Shown here one piece after another: positions 51,776 through 60,368 of a stretch of DNA of 64,000 nt. The notes below the pieces were generated by a model, which worked only from the letters and a program-made list of their open reading frames with translations, did no database searches and was not told the origin of the DNA. The translations under genes and the position numbers were made by a program. The first letter of the stretch is position 1. Every line of letters begins with the position of its first letter. Source of the DNA: a virus; IMG/VR virus record IMGVR_UViG_3300015171_000001, positions 1 to 64,000 of that record; one strand, given 5' to 3'.

Positions 51776-52165
51776 ATGTCTTTATATCCTACTCCGACTC
51801 CCGATCCATTTTTAATTTTAACATCAACTGTGCCATTACAGCCTGATTATATTCCAGTACCTGCATATTTCACTTATCCAACACCAACAGCAAGTCCTAC
51901 ATCACCACCAGATTGTGGTCCATTTACTAATTCTTTATATCCATCATTCTCATACTTAATAAGTTCATCAACAGTAACATTTATTAATACGACAATATCC
52001 AATACGAAAATATCTGGATATAATTGGGATTTTGCAGATGGATTCACTGGCTATGTAAAAAATCCCACGCATAAATATGCAACTCCAGGAACTTATAATG
52101 TAAATCTAACAGAAATGACAATTACTGGATTAACAGCATCCTTTACTCAATCTTTGACTATATAA
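51776..52165 (+). CDS. PKD-domain protein (129 aa)
   Basis: A Pro/Thr-rich N-terminus (LYPTPTPDPFLILTS, PTPTASPTSPPDC) leads into a PKD-like Ig fold: VTFINTTISNTKISGYNWDFADG, then NPTHKYATPGTYNVNLT. The WDFxDG and KY-x-x-PG-x-Y-x-V motifs are diagnostic. PKD domains mediate surface or carbohydrate contacts; here probably on the virion. One Cys precedes the domain. Confidence 0.8.
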   Translation: MSLYPTPTPDPFLILTSTVPLQPDYIPVPAYFTYPTPTASPTSPPDCGPFTNSLYPSFSYLISSSTVTFINTTISNTKISGYNWDFADGFTGYVKNPTHKYATPGTYNVNLTEMTITGLTASFTQSLTI

Positions 52166-52170
52166 ATTAT

Positions 52171-52302
52171 ATGATTAAGCCTATAAAGCAATCCAATATA
52201 ACTGTAAATCAATTTAAAGTATTTAAAAATTGGCACATTTATACAATTCCAAATACGTTATATACCGGATCATTATTAGTTAATACAACCAATAGTAATT
52301 AA
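52171..52302 (+). CDS. Small linker protein (43 aa)
   Basis: ATG 52171 to TAA 52302; the product reads MIKPIKQSNITVNQFKVF and ends NTTNSN. The stop shares one base with the next start (TAATG), the same coupling used throughout this operon, which supports its being real. No family recognised. Confidence 0.55.
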   Translation: MIKPIKQSNITVNQFKVFKNWHIYTIPNTLYTGSLLVNTTNSN

Positions 52303-55300
52303 TGTCTCCGAATATACCACAATTTGTTTATATAGATTCTAGAGATGTAACACAAGATGTAAAAATTCTTGAGGGGATTTCTGGTTCTGGAACATTTTTT
52401 GAAACAATAGATAAGAGATATAATTCATTAAAGAATCCAATTAATTGGGACAACTCTTATAAACGGATTATTTATAGTACATACAAACATATGTTTTATG
52501 AATATATAAATCAACCCGATTATCTATTTGGAGTTGAAAGAGATAATGATGGGCCTGATGGACAATTTGAAGTAAGAAATATAAATGATAGAATTACTGT
52601 TTTAAAACTTCCTCAACCATTATTTGGAGAAACTATTGTCCCAAATACTGTTAAAATAAATGATAGATCAAATTTAAGTACAGAATTAAATATTACAGAT
52701 GATGGATATAGTAATTTAATATTTTCGACACAAAGTATTATTACTACAGGATCTTTTGTTGGAAATAATTTTAACAATATTGAGGAAATTAATGCCGAAA
52801 TAAATCCAGAAATTTATTTAGACCCGCAATATAGAAAATATGATCCAGTGAATGAAAGATATGGATATGCCGTTTCTTCTTGGGATAATTACTTATTAGT
52901 TGGGTCTCCTATGGACACAAATAGTTTTTGTAGTTCTAAAACAGGAAAGGCCGATTTATTAAAATTTGATATAATTGAACAACAATATAGATACATAAAA
53001 ACATTTTATAATATCTATACACAAAATGGATTTGCAACAGAAGAATCTAGTGATGGATCTGAATTATTCATAAATGAATTTGGAGAATTTTTAACAGAAA
53101 ACACATCATCTGTAAATGATAGATTTGGCCAATCAGTATCAATAAATGAATCATTTTCAGCTATTGGATCTTTAGAAAATTGTGGGTGTAATTTTAATGA
53201 TCAATGCGGAGCGGTATTCATTTATGATAAATATAAAGGAGGGGCTGATAATTGGGGATTAATTAATTTATATGTTGGAGAATCAATTGGGGATCAATTT
53301 GGATATTCAGTATCTATTACTGATGATTGGTTGGCGGTGGGTGCTCCATATTTTAGTGGGTCTGGGGCAGTGTATATTTTCAAAAAGGAAATTATTGGAC
53401 AAACAATACCAACAAGTTCTATAACAAGAACATTTCAAAATGAACTTTATAGTATAATAAATTGTCCACCAACACTAATCGACGAAATTACTGATGAAGA
53501 TTTAATAGACGAATTACAATATACAGGTCCATCAGGATCTATTAATGATAACAGTTATCAATTTTATCAAAGAATTCCATCTCCAAATAATTTATCAAAT
53601 GATTGTTTTGGAGGAAGTTTGCAATTAAGTGGAAGTATTTTAGTTGTTGGAAATTGTAAAATTAATCCAACTGGAGATGTCAAACTTTTCCATTTAAATC
53701 AACTAGGAACCGGCTCATATTATGGAACCGGATCATGGGATTTATTTCAATCCATAACAGGATCAATTACACAAACAGGAAATGTTAATTTCTTTAGTTC
53801 ATCAATTGTTCCAGTAACACACTCGCTACAATATTTTGGAAATGCGGTTTGTCTAAATAATAATTTATTATTCATAGGTTCTCCTAGTGACAAATGGTAT
53901 TATGAATATCAAGGAGCAACAACATTATATAAATCTGGCGCAGTTTATATTTATCAATATAATTTATCATCCTCGTATAATTTTGTTGATAAAATATTTG
54001 CAAATGAAATAGATTCAAGAACAGATGAATTTGGTTGTTCAATAGATTCTAAAAATAATTTAGTGGCAATTGGAGCGTTAATAGGAGATCAAATAATTTC
54101 GGCATCATATGTGCCAACATCTTCTGGAACAGGATCTTTTATTATACAACACTACCAAGATTATGCTCAAAGTATAGACGATATTAACCATGTTAATGGA
54201 AAGGCATATTTTTATGAAATACAGACTTTTCTTGGAAATTATTCAGAATTAATTCCACTACAAAATGTTAAAGAAAATAAATTATATGCTGCTCCAAAAC
54301 GACAATATGGGTGGAGCGTAGCTGTTTCGGATAATGGTTATGCTTTTATCGGAGATCCTTTATTTTCCTATCAAAATCCAACAAGTTCTGCTTTTTATGA
54401 TCAAAACATATTAAGAAATAATTATCCATATTTTTATTCTGGGTCTGTATTCGCATATAATCTAAACTCATTAACCGGATCAATAAATTCCAATATTTTA
54501 GGAAATGTTTTTTATAAAAATGGAATTATAACCATAACAGCAACTGGATCGAATATAAATAATACAATAAATCCCGCACAAAGTAGATTTGGATTTGATA
54601 TTGAATATGTTTCTCAGCACACTATAAATGAATACGAAATTATTTGTCCCGTAGAAATTGGAGAATTTAATGTATCTACAAATCCATCATCAGTTATTAG
54701 ATCTAGAATTTTATTTGACGTAAATAACGATGGGGTATTTGATGAAAAAGATTTAGATTTAATTTTAAGATTCATAAATAAATTAATTCAATATAATTCA
54801 CAAACATTAAATAATTCTAGTTTTGAAGATGAAAATGGATTTATATTGGAACAATCAGAAGATTGGTGGAATCCATCGGTATTAATTACGGAAAATATCG
54901 ATGTTATATATGTTAATTCTATTTTACAATCCTTGCCTTCACAAGAAGATTTTATTATTGATTCGGAGATTAATCAATCCACATATGATTATTTGATATT
55001 TTTATTTAATTCTGGATATTTGGATTTAAATGGAGACAATACGGTTAATTCTAAAGATATGGCTATATTGATTAATTATTTTTATTCCAATTTTGATTTT
55101 AAAGGAATTAGAAATAATATAGGATCTTTAAAAAATGCGACTACTATTATTACCAATTTAAATCAATATACTGGTAAAAATAATGGGATTTATATAGATG
55201 GGAATTTTTTAAATTATGCAGAATCGGCATCTATAGACAAAACCGGAAGTTATTTGGCTCCATATGTTACGACAGTTGGCTTATATTCAAACTACGAATT

Positions 55301-55382
55301 GGTTGCAGTGGCTAAATTGGCCAAGCCTTATAAAATAACTTCGGAATTTCCAATAAATTTTCGTATTACTTTTGATTTTTAA
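52302..55382 (+). CDS. FG-GAP beta-propeller protein with dockerin-like repeats
   Basis: 1026 aa. Seven or so FG-GAP-like blades run from about 180 to 760, each with (R/Q/Y)-F/Y-G-x-x-V/I then L-x-V/I-G-x-P/A: RYGYAVSSWDNYLLVGSP, QFGYSVSITDDWLAVGAP, EFGCSIDSKNNLVAIGA, QYGWSVAVSDNGYAFIG. Two EF-hand-like dockerin type I repeats follow: DVNNDGVFDEKD (about 806) and DLNGDNTVNSKD (about 907). The C-terminus repeats the TTVGLY...LVAVAKL module of the gene at 50684. Integrin-like propellers with calcium loops suggest surface adhesion. Confidence 0.8.
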   Translation: MSPNIPQFVYIDSRDVTQDVKILEGISGSGTFFETIDKRYNSLKNPINWDNSYKRIIYSTYKHMFYEYINQPDYLFGVERDNDGPDGQFEVRNINDRITVLKLPQPLFGETIVPNTVKINDRSNLSTELNITDDGYSNLIFSTQSIITTGSFVGNNFNNIEEINAEINPEIYLDPQYRKYDPVNERYGYAVSSWDNYLLVGSPMDTNSFCSSKTGKADLLKFDIIEQQYRYIKTFYNIYTQNGFATEESSDGSELFINEFGEFLTENTSSVNDRFGQSVSINESFSAIGSLENCGCNFNDQCGAVFIYDKYKGGADNWGLINLYVGESIGDQFGYSVSITDDWLAVGAPYFSGSGAVYIFKKEIIGQTIPTSSITRTFQNELYSIINCPPTLIDEITDEDLIDELQYTGPSGSINDNSYQFYQRIPSPNNLSNDCFGGSLQLSGSILVVGNCKINPTGDVKLFHLNQLGTGSYYGTGSWDLFQSITGSITQTGNVNFFSSSIVPVTHSLQYFGNAVCLNNNLLFIGSPSDKWYYEYQGATTLYKSGAVYIYQYNLSSSYNFVDKIFANEIDSRTDEFGCSIDSKNNLVAIGALIGDQIISASYVPTSSGTGSFIIQHYQDYAQSIDDINHVNGKAYFYEIQTFLGNYSELIPLQNVKENKLYAAPKRQYGWSVAVSDNGYAFIGDPLFSYQNPTSSAFYDQNILRNNYPYFYSGSVFAYNLNSLTGSINSNILGNVFYKNGIITITATGSNINNTINPAQSRFGFDIEYVSQHTINEYEIICPVEIGEFNVSTNPSSVIRSRILFDVNNDGVFDEKDLDLILRFINKLIQYNSQTLNNSSFEDENGFILEQSEDWWNPSVLITENIDVIYVNSILQSLPSQEDFIIDSEINQSTYDYLIFLFNSGYLDLNGDNTVNSKDMAILINYFYSNFDFKGIRNNIGSLKNATTIITNLNQYTGKNNGIYIDGNFLNYAESASIDKTGSYLAPYVTTVGLYSNYELVAVAKLAKPYKITSEFPINFRITFDF

Positions 55383-55387
55383 TTTTA

Positions 55388-55401
55388 TATTTATATTTAT
55401 T
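55388..55401 (+). promoter_or_regulatory. Double TATTTAT box
   Basis: TATTTATA (55388-55395) overlapping TATTTATT (55394-55401), five bases before ATG 55407. Confidence 0.5.
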
Positions 55402-55406
55402 ATATT

Positions 55407-55631
55407 ATGGCAGACAATACCTTTAACAGACCTTCATTAACAACTAATCTCGTTGCAAGATATAATAATCTTGGGGGGAAATATGATCCAATGGCCGTAC
55501 ACTTTTTCCAAAGTGTTTTTGCACAAGGATTTACATTAAATGAGACGACAACTGAATTTACATTTCAGGCATCAACATATGCTCCAACAGGGAACGAAAT
55601 TACACCATATTATGTAGGTGTAAATGCATAA
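55407..55631 (+). CDS. Small virion-associated protein (74 aa)
   Basis: A small beta-rich protein: FNRPSLTTNLVARYNNLGG, then FTLNETTTEFTFQASTY. No family recognised. Its composition matches the structural genes. It ends in TAATGA-type overlap with the resolvase gene, so tail and replication genes are joined in one transcript here. Confidence 0.6.
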   Translation: MADNTFNRPSLTTNLVARYNNLGGKYDPMAVHFFQSVFAQGFTLNETTTEFTFQASTYAPTGNEITPYYVGVNA

Positions 55632-56146
55632 TGATATTTTTAGGACTAGATTTATCCACTACAACATGTGGATGGGCGTTTACTGAAAACAATTCTTTAA
55701 ATAATAAAAATATATTGGATTGTGGATTTTTAGATATATCCAAATTTTCTTCACATAAAGAAAAAGCAGAATTTATAATTTCTGAATTAGATAAAAAAAG
55801 TATTGTTTTTGATGAAATAAATTTAGAAGCTGCATTGGGTGGTTGGTCTGGTGGGGGTGGTAATATGCAAACAGTTATAAAATTAGCAAGATGGAATGCT
55901 GTATTTGAATATATTCTTTCCGAAAATTATAATATAAAAATAAATTTATCTAATGCTGTTACAATGCGAAAACAAATTTTAGGAAAATGTTTTATAAAAG
56001 GGGTTAAACCAAAAGATTTTGTTAAAGAACACCTTGAAAAAATGTACGATTTAAATAAATGGCTTATTTTAAATAAAAAAGGAAATGAAGACAAAAGAAT
56101 GTCAGACATCAGAGACGCTATAATTTGTTCGTTGTATCGACCATGA
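55631..56146 (+). CDS. RuvC-like Holliday junction resolvase
   Basis: 171 aa. RNase H-fold acidic residues fit RuvC: Asp7 in FLGLDLSTTTCGWA, Glu66 in EINLEAALGG, and Asp159/Asp162 in RMSDIRDAIICSL. Length is near E. coli RuvC (173 aa). It would resolve branched DNA during replication or before packaging. T4 uses the unrelated gp49 for this task. It is upstream of primase and the Mre11-Rad50 fusion, forming a recombination/replication block. Confidence 0.83.
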   Translation: MIFLGLDLSTTTCGWAFTENNSLNNKNILDCGFLDISKFSSHKEKAEFIISELDKKSIVFDEINLEAALGGWSGGGGNMQTVIKLARWNAVFEYILSENYNIKINLSNAVTMRKQILGKCFIKGVKPKDFVKEHLEKMYDLNKWLILNKKGNEDKRMSDIRDAIICSLYRP

Positions 56147-56183
56147 CTTAATATAAGTTTATTTTATTTGGAACCTCGTCTAT

Positions 56184-56191
56184 TATTTATA
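56184..56191 (+). promoter_or_regulatory. TATTTATA box one base from the primase GTG
   Basis: TATTTATA followed by one base and GTG 56193. It may serve the primase and recombination genes. Confidence 0.4.
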
Positions 56192-56192
56192 G

Positions 56193-57143
56193 GTGGATAT
56201 TGTTTTAGAACAAAAATTAATAGATCTTCTTAATAGAACATTAAATCAATCCCCGATTGTTAAAAATACAAAAAACGGGAGACAATTTATTTATTATTCT
56301 CCATTTATTTCACACAGAAAAAGAAAATTGGAAGTAAATTTTCCCACAATGAAATGGCATTGTTGGATATCAAATAAAGGCGGATTTAGTATAAAAAGTC
56401 TTATTTTTAAAATAAATCCACCAGAATGCATTTTAAGAGAATTACAATCTTTATTAAAAGATGAACCAATAAAATTCCACAGTGAATTTTCAAAAACAGA
56501 AGTTATTTTAAAACTCCCAGACGAATATATTCCTTTAATAAAAAAATCAAACACAATAGAATATAAACATGCTATAAATTATTGCAAAAAAAGAGGACTA
56601 TCAATATTAGATATTTTTAGATATAAAATTGGTTATTGTATAGAAGGAAAATATAAAAATAGAATAATAATTCCTTCATATGATTCAAATTTCAATATAA
56701 AATTTTTTGTCGGCAGAAGTTGGTATTCAAATTCAACTTTACCATACTTAAACTCGCCATTTTCAAAAAATATTATAGGATTTGAATCTTTAATTAATTG
56801 GAAGTATCCAATTGTGTTAGTGGAAGGCAGCTTTGATGCAATTTCTGTAAAAATAAATGCTATTCCGCTTTTTGGAAAAGTTTTGTCTGAAAATTTAATA
56901 CTCAAAATTATAGATGAGGGAGTAAAAGAAATACATGTTTGTTTAGATAATGATGCTCTTTCCAGTAATTTGAGAATATGTGAAAAATTCTTAAAATATG
57001 GAATCAAAGTAAAATTCATAAATTTGCTAGAAAAAGACCCTTCTGCAATAGGTTACAAAAAAATCACAGAAATAATACAAAATACAGATTATATTGATGA
57101 ATTTTCATTGTTAAAATTTAAAATTAAATATGGAATAAAATAA
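56193..57143 (+). CDS. DnaG-type DNA primase with degraded zinc ribbon
   Basis: 316 aa, GTG start. TOPRIM motifs are clear: PIVLVEGSFDAISV (Glu, about 209) and IHVCLDNDAL (DxD, about 248-252). The N-terminal zinc ribbon is recognisable from its framework (SHRKRKLEVNF...KWHCWISNKGG) but three of the four expected Cys are replaced: Ser36, Ile39 and Ser60, with only Cys57 kept. It makes RNA primers for lagging-strand synthesis, like T4 gp61. It lies one base before the Mre11-Rad50 fusion gene. Confidence 0.85.
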   Translation: MDIVLEQKLIDLLNRTLNQSPIVKNTKNGRQFIYYSPFISHRKRKLEVNFPTMKWHCWISNKGGFSIKSLIFKINPPECILRELQSLLKDEPIKFHSEFSKTEVILKLPDEYIPLIKKSNTIEYKHAINYCKKRGLSILDIFRYKIGYCIEGKYKNRIIIPSYDSNFNIKFFVGRSWYSNSTLPYLNSPFSKNIIGFESLINWKYPIVLVEGSFDAISVKINAIPLFGKVLSENLILKIIDEGVKEIHVCLDNDALSSNLRICEKFLKYGIKVKFINLLEKDPSAIGYKKITEIIQNTDYIDEFSLLKFKIKYGIK

Positions 57144-57144
57144 A

Positions 57145-60100
57145 ATGGACTATAAAATAACAAAATTAGAGACACAAATTTCAAAGGTCAAAAGAATATT
57201 TCATATAGGAGATATTCATCTTAGACTATTAAAAAGACATGATGAATACAATGTCGTGTTCAATAAAATGTTCTCAAAATTTTCAGAAATTGGTTTGGAA
57301 GATAGTATAATATGTATTTTAGGAGATTTGGTTCATTCAAAAGTAGAATTAAGTCCAGAATTAATTAGAGAATGTTCTAAATTTTTAAAAAAATGTGCGG
57401 AACTATGTCCAACAATATTAATTGCTGGAAACCACGATGCCAATTTAAACAATAAAAATAGATTAGATTCATTAACTCCCATTGTGGACAGTTTAAATCT
57501 TAAAGATCTATTTTATTTAAAAGACACCGGATTATATCAATTTGCCGATTGTCTTTTTTCTAATTTTAGCGTATTCGATCATAATAATGTCGAGAAATAC
57601 ATTAAAATGACCAAAGTTCCAAAATCTATTAAGCGAAATGCCTCTCATTTAATTGGGTTATTTCATGGTCCCTTACATAATTCCATAACAGACGTTGGAT
57701 ATAGGGTGGATAATAAATCGTTGTGCCTAGACCTATTTGACGGACTGCATACTGTATTGTGTGCAGATATTCATAAAAGACAGACATTACAAACACGAGA
57801 TGATTTAAATGACAAACCAATTGTTATTTATCCAGGGAGTTTAATTCAACAAAATTATGGTGAAACATTGGAAAATCACGGATTTTGTTCATGGGATTTG
57901 ACTAATCAAACACATAAATTTTATGATATTGATAATGATTATGGATTCTGTACATTAGAAATAATGAATGGGAAATTAATATCTCCATTATCAACTCTCA
58001 CTAAAAACACCAGACTCCGATTAAAATGCACAGATACTTTGCCATCAGAAGTTAAAAAAATACTCGAAAAAATACAAGAAAAATTTAACATCGAAGAAGT
58101 TTGTTATTTAAAGGATTCTACAATAGAAAAATCTAGAAATAATTTAAATGAATTAAAATTAGAAGATGTTCATAATGTTGAATATCAGAATTCTTTAATA
58201 AAACAATTCTTAATTCAAGATTCAATTGATGTTGATGTTTTAGAAGAAGTTTGTAATATAAATAAAGAAATTAATTTGTCGATAATTAAAAATGACAAGG
58301 CACAAAACATAAAATGGATTCCAAAGAAATTTGAATTTTCTAATATATTTTCTTATGGAGAAAATAATGTTCTTGATTTTTCAAAAATGAAAGATCTCAT
58401 AGGACTCTTTTCAAAAAATGCGTCAGGAAAATCGAGCCTTTTCCACATATTATCTTTTTGTTTATTTGACAAATGTTCGGAAACTTCCAGAACAGCAAAA
58501 ATGATGAATACTCAAAAAGATACATTTAAATGTAAATTTAATTTTTTATTAAATGGAGAAGACTATTTTATCGAAAGAATTGGGAAAAAAGACAAAAAAG
58601 GAAATGTTAAGGTTGATGTTTCTTTTTATAAAATAAAAAATGGGAATAAATTGGAATTAAATGGAGAAGGCAGATATTCAACGAATGACGTTATTCGAGA
58701 TTATGTTGGTACATTTGATGATTTTATATTGACTTCATTATCATTGCAGGGAGGGAAATCACTATCTTTTATTGAGTTAGGACAAACAGAAAAGAAAGAT
58801 TTATTAATCAAATTTATGGGAATTGATGTGTTTGATAATTTAGAAACATGTGCCTCAAAAAAATTACAAGAAATTATATTGGACCTAAAAAAAGATAATA
58901 TTGAACAATTGAATCAAGACTCTTCGGATTATTCAAAAAATTTAGAGTTTTTATTAGAAAATACTGTTGAAATAAAAGAGAAACTATCGATTGAAAATGA
59001 TCAATTAAATAACATAACAACTTTGATTGAAAATGAGAATAAAAAATTAATCCCATTGCAATATGTTCCAAAAAAGTCTTTAGAACAATATAAAAAAGAT
59101 TTGGTTATTAAAAAAGAAAACGAAATTTCAACACTTTCTTCTATATCGGAAAATAAAAATATTGAAAAACAACTGTCTATAGAAATAGAAAAGCTGACAA
59201 TTTATAAAGAAAAATTTGAAGAAACTAATTTGTTAAATAATGTTACGGAGTACCAAAATATATCAAAAGAATTGGAGATTAAAACACATTGTTTTGAAAA
59301 AGAAAAGGTTATAATTAACTCTAAAATAGAAAAGTTAAAAAATCTAGAATCTCATAAATATGACCCATCTTGTCAATATTGTATCGACAATGTATTTGTA
59401 AAAGATGCTATTAAAACAAGAGAAGAACTAATCACAGATAAATTAAGGATGTCTGAATTAATTAATAAACTTTCCGAATTAAAAAATAAAAAAGAATCCT
59501 TTGGGGATATATTAGAACAATATGAAAAATATAAAAAGTTATTGGAAGAAATTAATAACAAAAATAAAAAACAATATCTAATATCAAATACATTGTTAAA
59601 ATTACAAAATGAATTACAATCTATTTCTTCAAGTGTTTTAAACATAGAATCCGAAATAAATCAATATATCCAGAGTGAAGATAATATAAAACACAATCTA
59701 ATTATCGAAAAAAATATTGTTGATCTAAAAAATAAAAGGAATGTAATCAAGTCTACTCAAACAGAATTAAATAGTTTGTTATATAAAAATGCGACAAAAC
59801 AATCTAGCATAGAAGATAAAATTGTTTATTTAAAAAATAGAATATTGGAAATTGGTTCTTTGGAAAAAAAGAAAGATTGTTACGAACTGTACATTTCTTC
59901 TATTTCTAGAAATGGAATTCCCAATATGTTAATTGAGAGAAGTGTTCCTAAAATTCAAGACGAAGTAAATAATATATTAAGACAAATTGTCGATTTTACT
60001 CTAGAAATTTTCATAGAAGATAAAGATGTTTATAGTAATATTGTTTATGAAGATAAAAAATCTTCTTTAGAATTAGGAAGTGGAATGGAGAAATTTATAT

Positions 60101-60351
60101 CATCTCTTACATTGCGATGTGCTATATCTAATATTTGTCACTTGCCAAAATCAAACTTCCTTGTTATAGACGAAGGATTTGGTCAATTGGATAGTGATCA
60201 TTTCCAATCAATTGTTACATTTTTTAATTTTTTAAAAACACAATATGAATTTATTATTATAATAAGTCATTTGGAAGCTATGAGGGAATTGGTAGATTGT
60301 CAATTGGAAATTAAAAAAGAAGGTTCTTTCTCTAAAATTGAATATCTCTGA
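57145..60351 (+). CDS. Fused Mre11(SbcD)-Rad50(SbcC) recombination protein
   Basis: 1068 aa in one uninterrupted frame. The N-terminal 350 residues are an Mre11/SbcD nuclease: IFHIGDIHLR (19-26), CILGDLVHSK, LIAGNHDAN, GLFHGPLH and CADIHKRQ. From about 395 the Rad50/SbcC ATPase begins, with Walker A FSKNASGKSS near 420-430. Two coiled-coil arms flank a zinc hook CQYC (743-746). Then come the signature LGSGMEKFISSLTLR (about 977) and Walker B FLVIDEGFGQLD (about 1005). In T4 these are separate proteins, gp47 and gp46. The complex processes DNA ends for recombination-dependent replication and host DNA degradation. Confidence 0.92.
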   Translation: MDYKITKLETQISKVKRIFHIGDIHLRLLKRHDEYNVVFNKMFSKFSEIGLEDSIICILGDLVHSKVELSPELIRECSKFLKKCAELCPTILIAGNHDANLNNKNRLDSLTPIVDSLNLKDLFYLKDTGLYQFADCLFSNFSVFDHNNVEKYIKMTKVPKSIKRNASHLIGLFHGPLHNSITDVGYRVDNKSLCLDLFDGLHTVLCADIHKRQTLQTRDDLNDKPIVIYPGSLIQQNYGETLENHGFCSWDLTNQTHKFYDIDNDYGFCTLEIMNGKLISPLSTLTKNTRLRLKCTDTLPSEVKKILEKIQEKFNIEEVCYLKDSTIEKSRNNLNELKLEDVHNVEYQNSLIKQFLIQDSIDVDVLEEVCNINKEINLSIIKNDKAQNIKWIPKKFEFSNIFSYGENNVLDFSKMKDLIGLFSKNASGKSSLFHILSFCLFDKCSETSRTAKMMNTQKDTFKCKFNFLLNGEDYFIERIGKKDKKGNVKVDVSFYKIKNGNKLELNGEGRYSTNDVIRDYVGTFDDFILTSLSLQGGKSLSFIELGQTEKKDLLIKFMGIDVFDNLETCASKKLQEIILDLKKDNIEQLNQDSSDYSKNLEFLLENTVEIKEKLSIENDQLNNITTLIENENKKLIPLQYVPKKSLEQYKKDLVIKKENEISTLSSISENKNIEKQLSIEIEKLTIYKEKFEETNLLNNVTEYQNISKELEIKTHCFEKEKVIINSKIEKLKNLESHKYDPSCQYCIDNVFVKDAIKTREELITDKLRMSELINKLSELKNKKESFGDILEQYEKYKKLLEEINNKNKKQYLISNTLLKLQNELQSISSSVLNIESEINQYIQSEDNIKHNLIIEKNIVDLKNKRNVIKSTQTELNSLLYKNATKQSSIEDKIVYLKNRILEIGSLEKKKDCYELYISSISRNGIPNMLIERSVPKIQDEVNNILRQIVDFTLEIFIEDKDVYSNIVYEDKKSSLELGSGMEKFISSLTLRCAISNICHLPKSNFLVIDEGFGQLDSDHFQSIVTFFNFLKTQYEFIIIISHLEAMRELVDCQLEIKKEGSFSKIEYL

Positions 60352-60368
60352 TATACTTATAGAGTATA

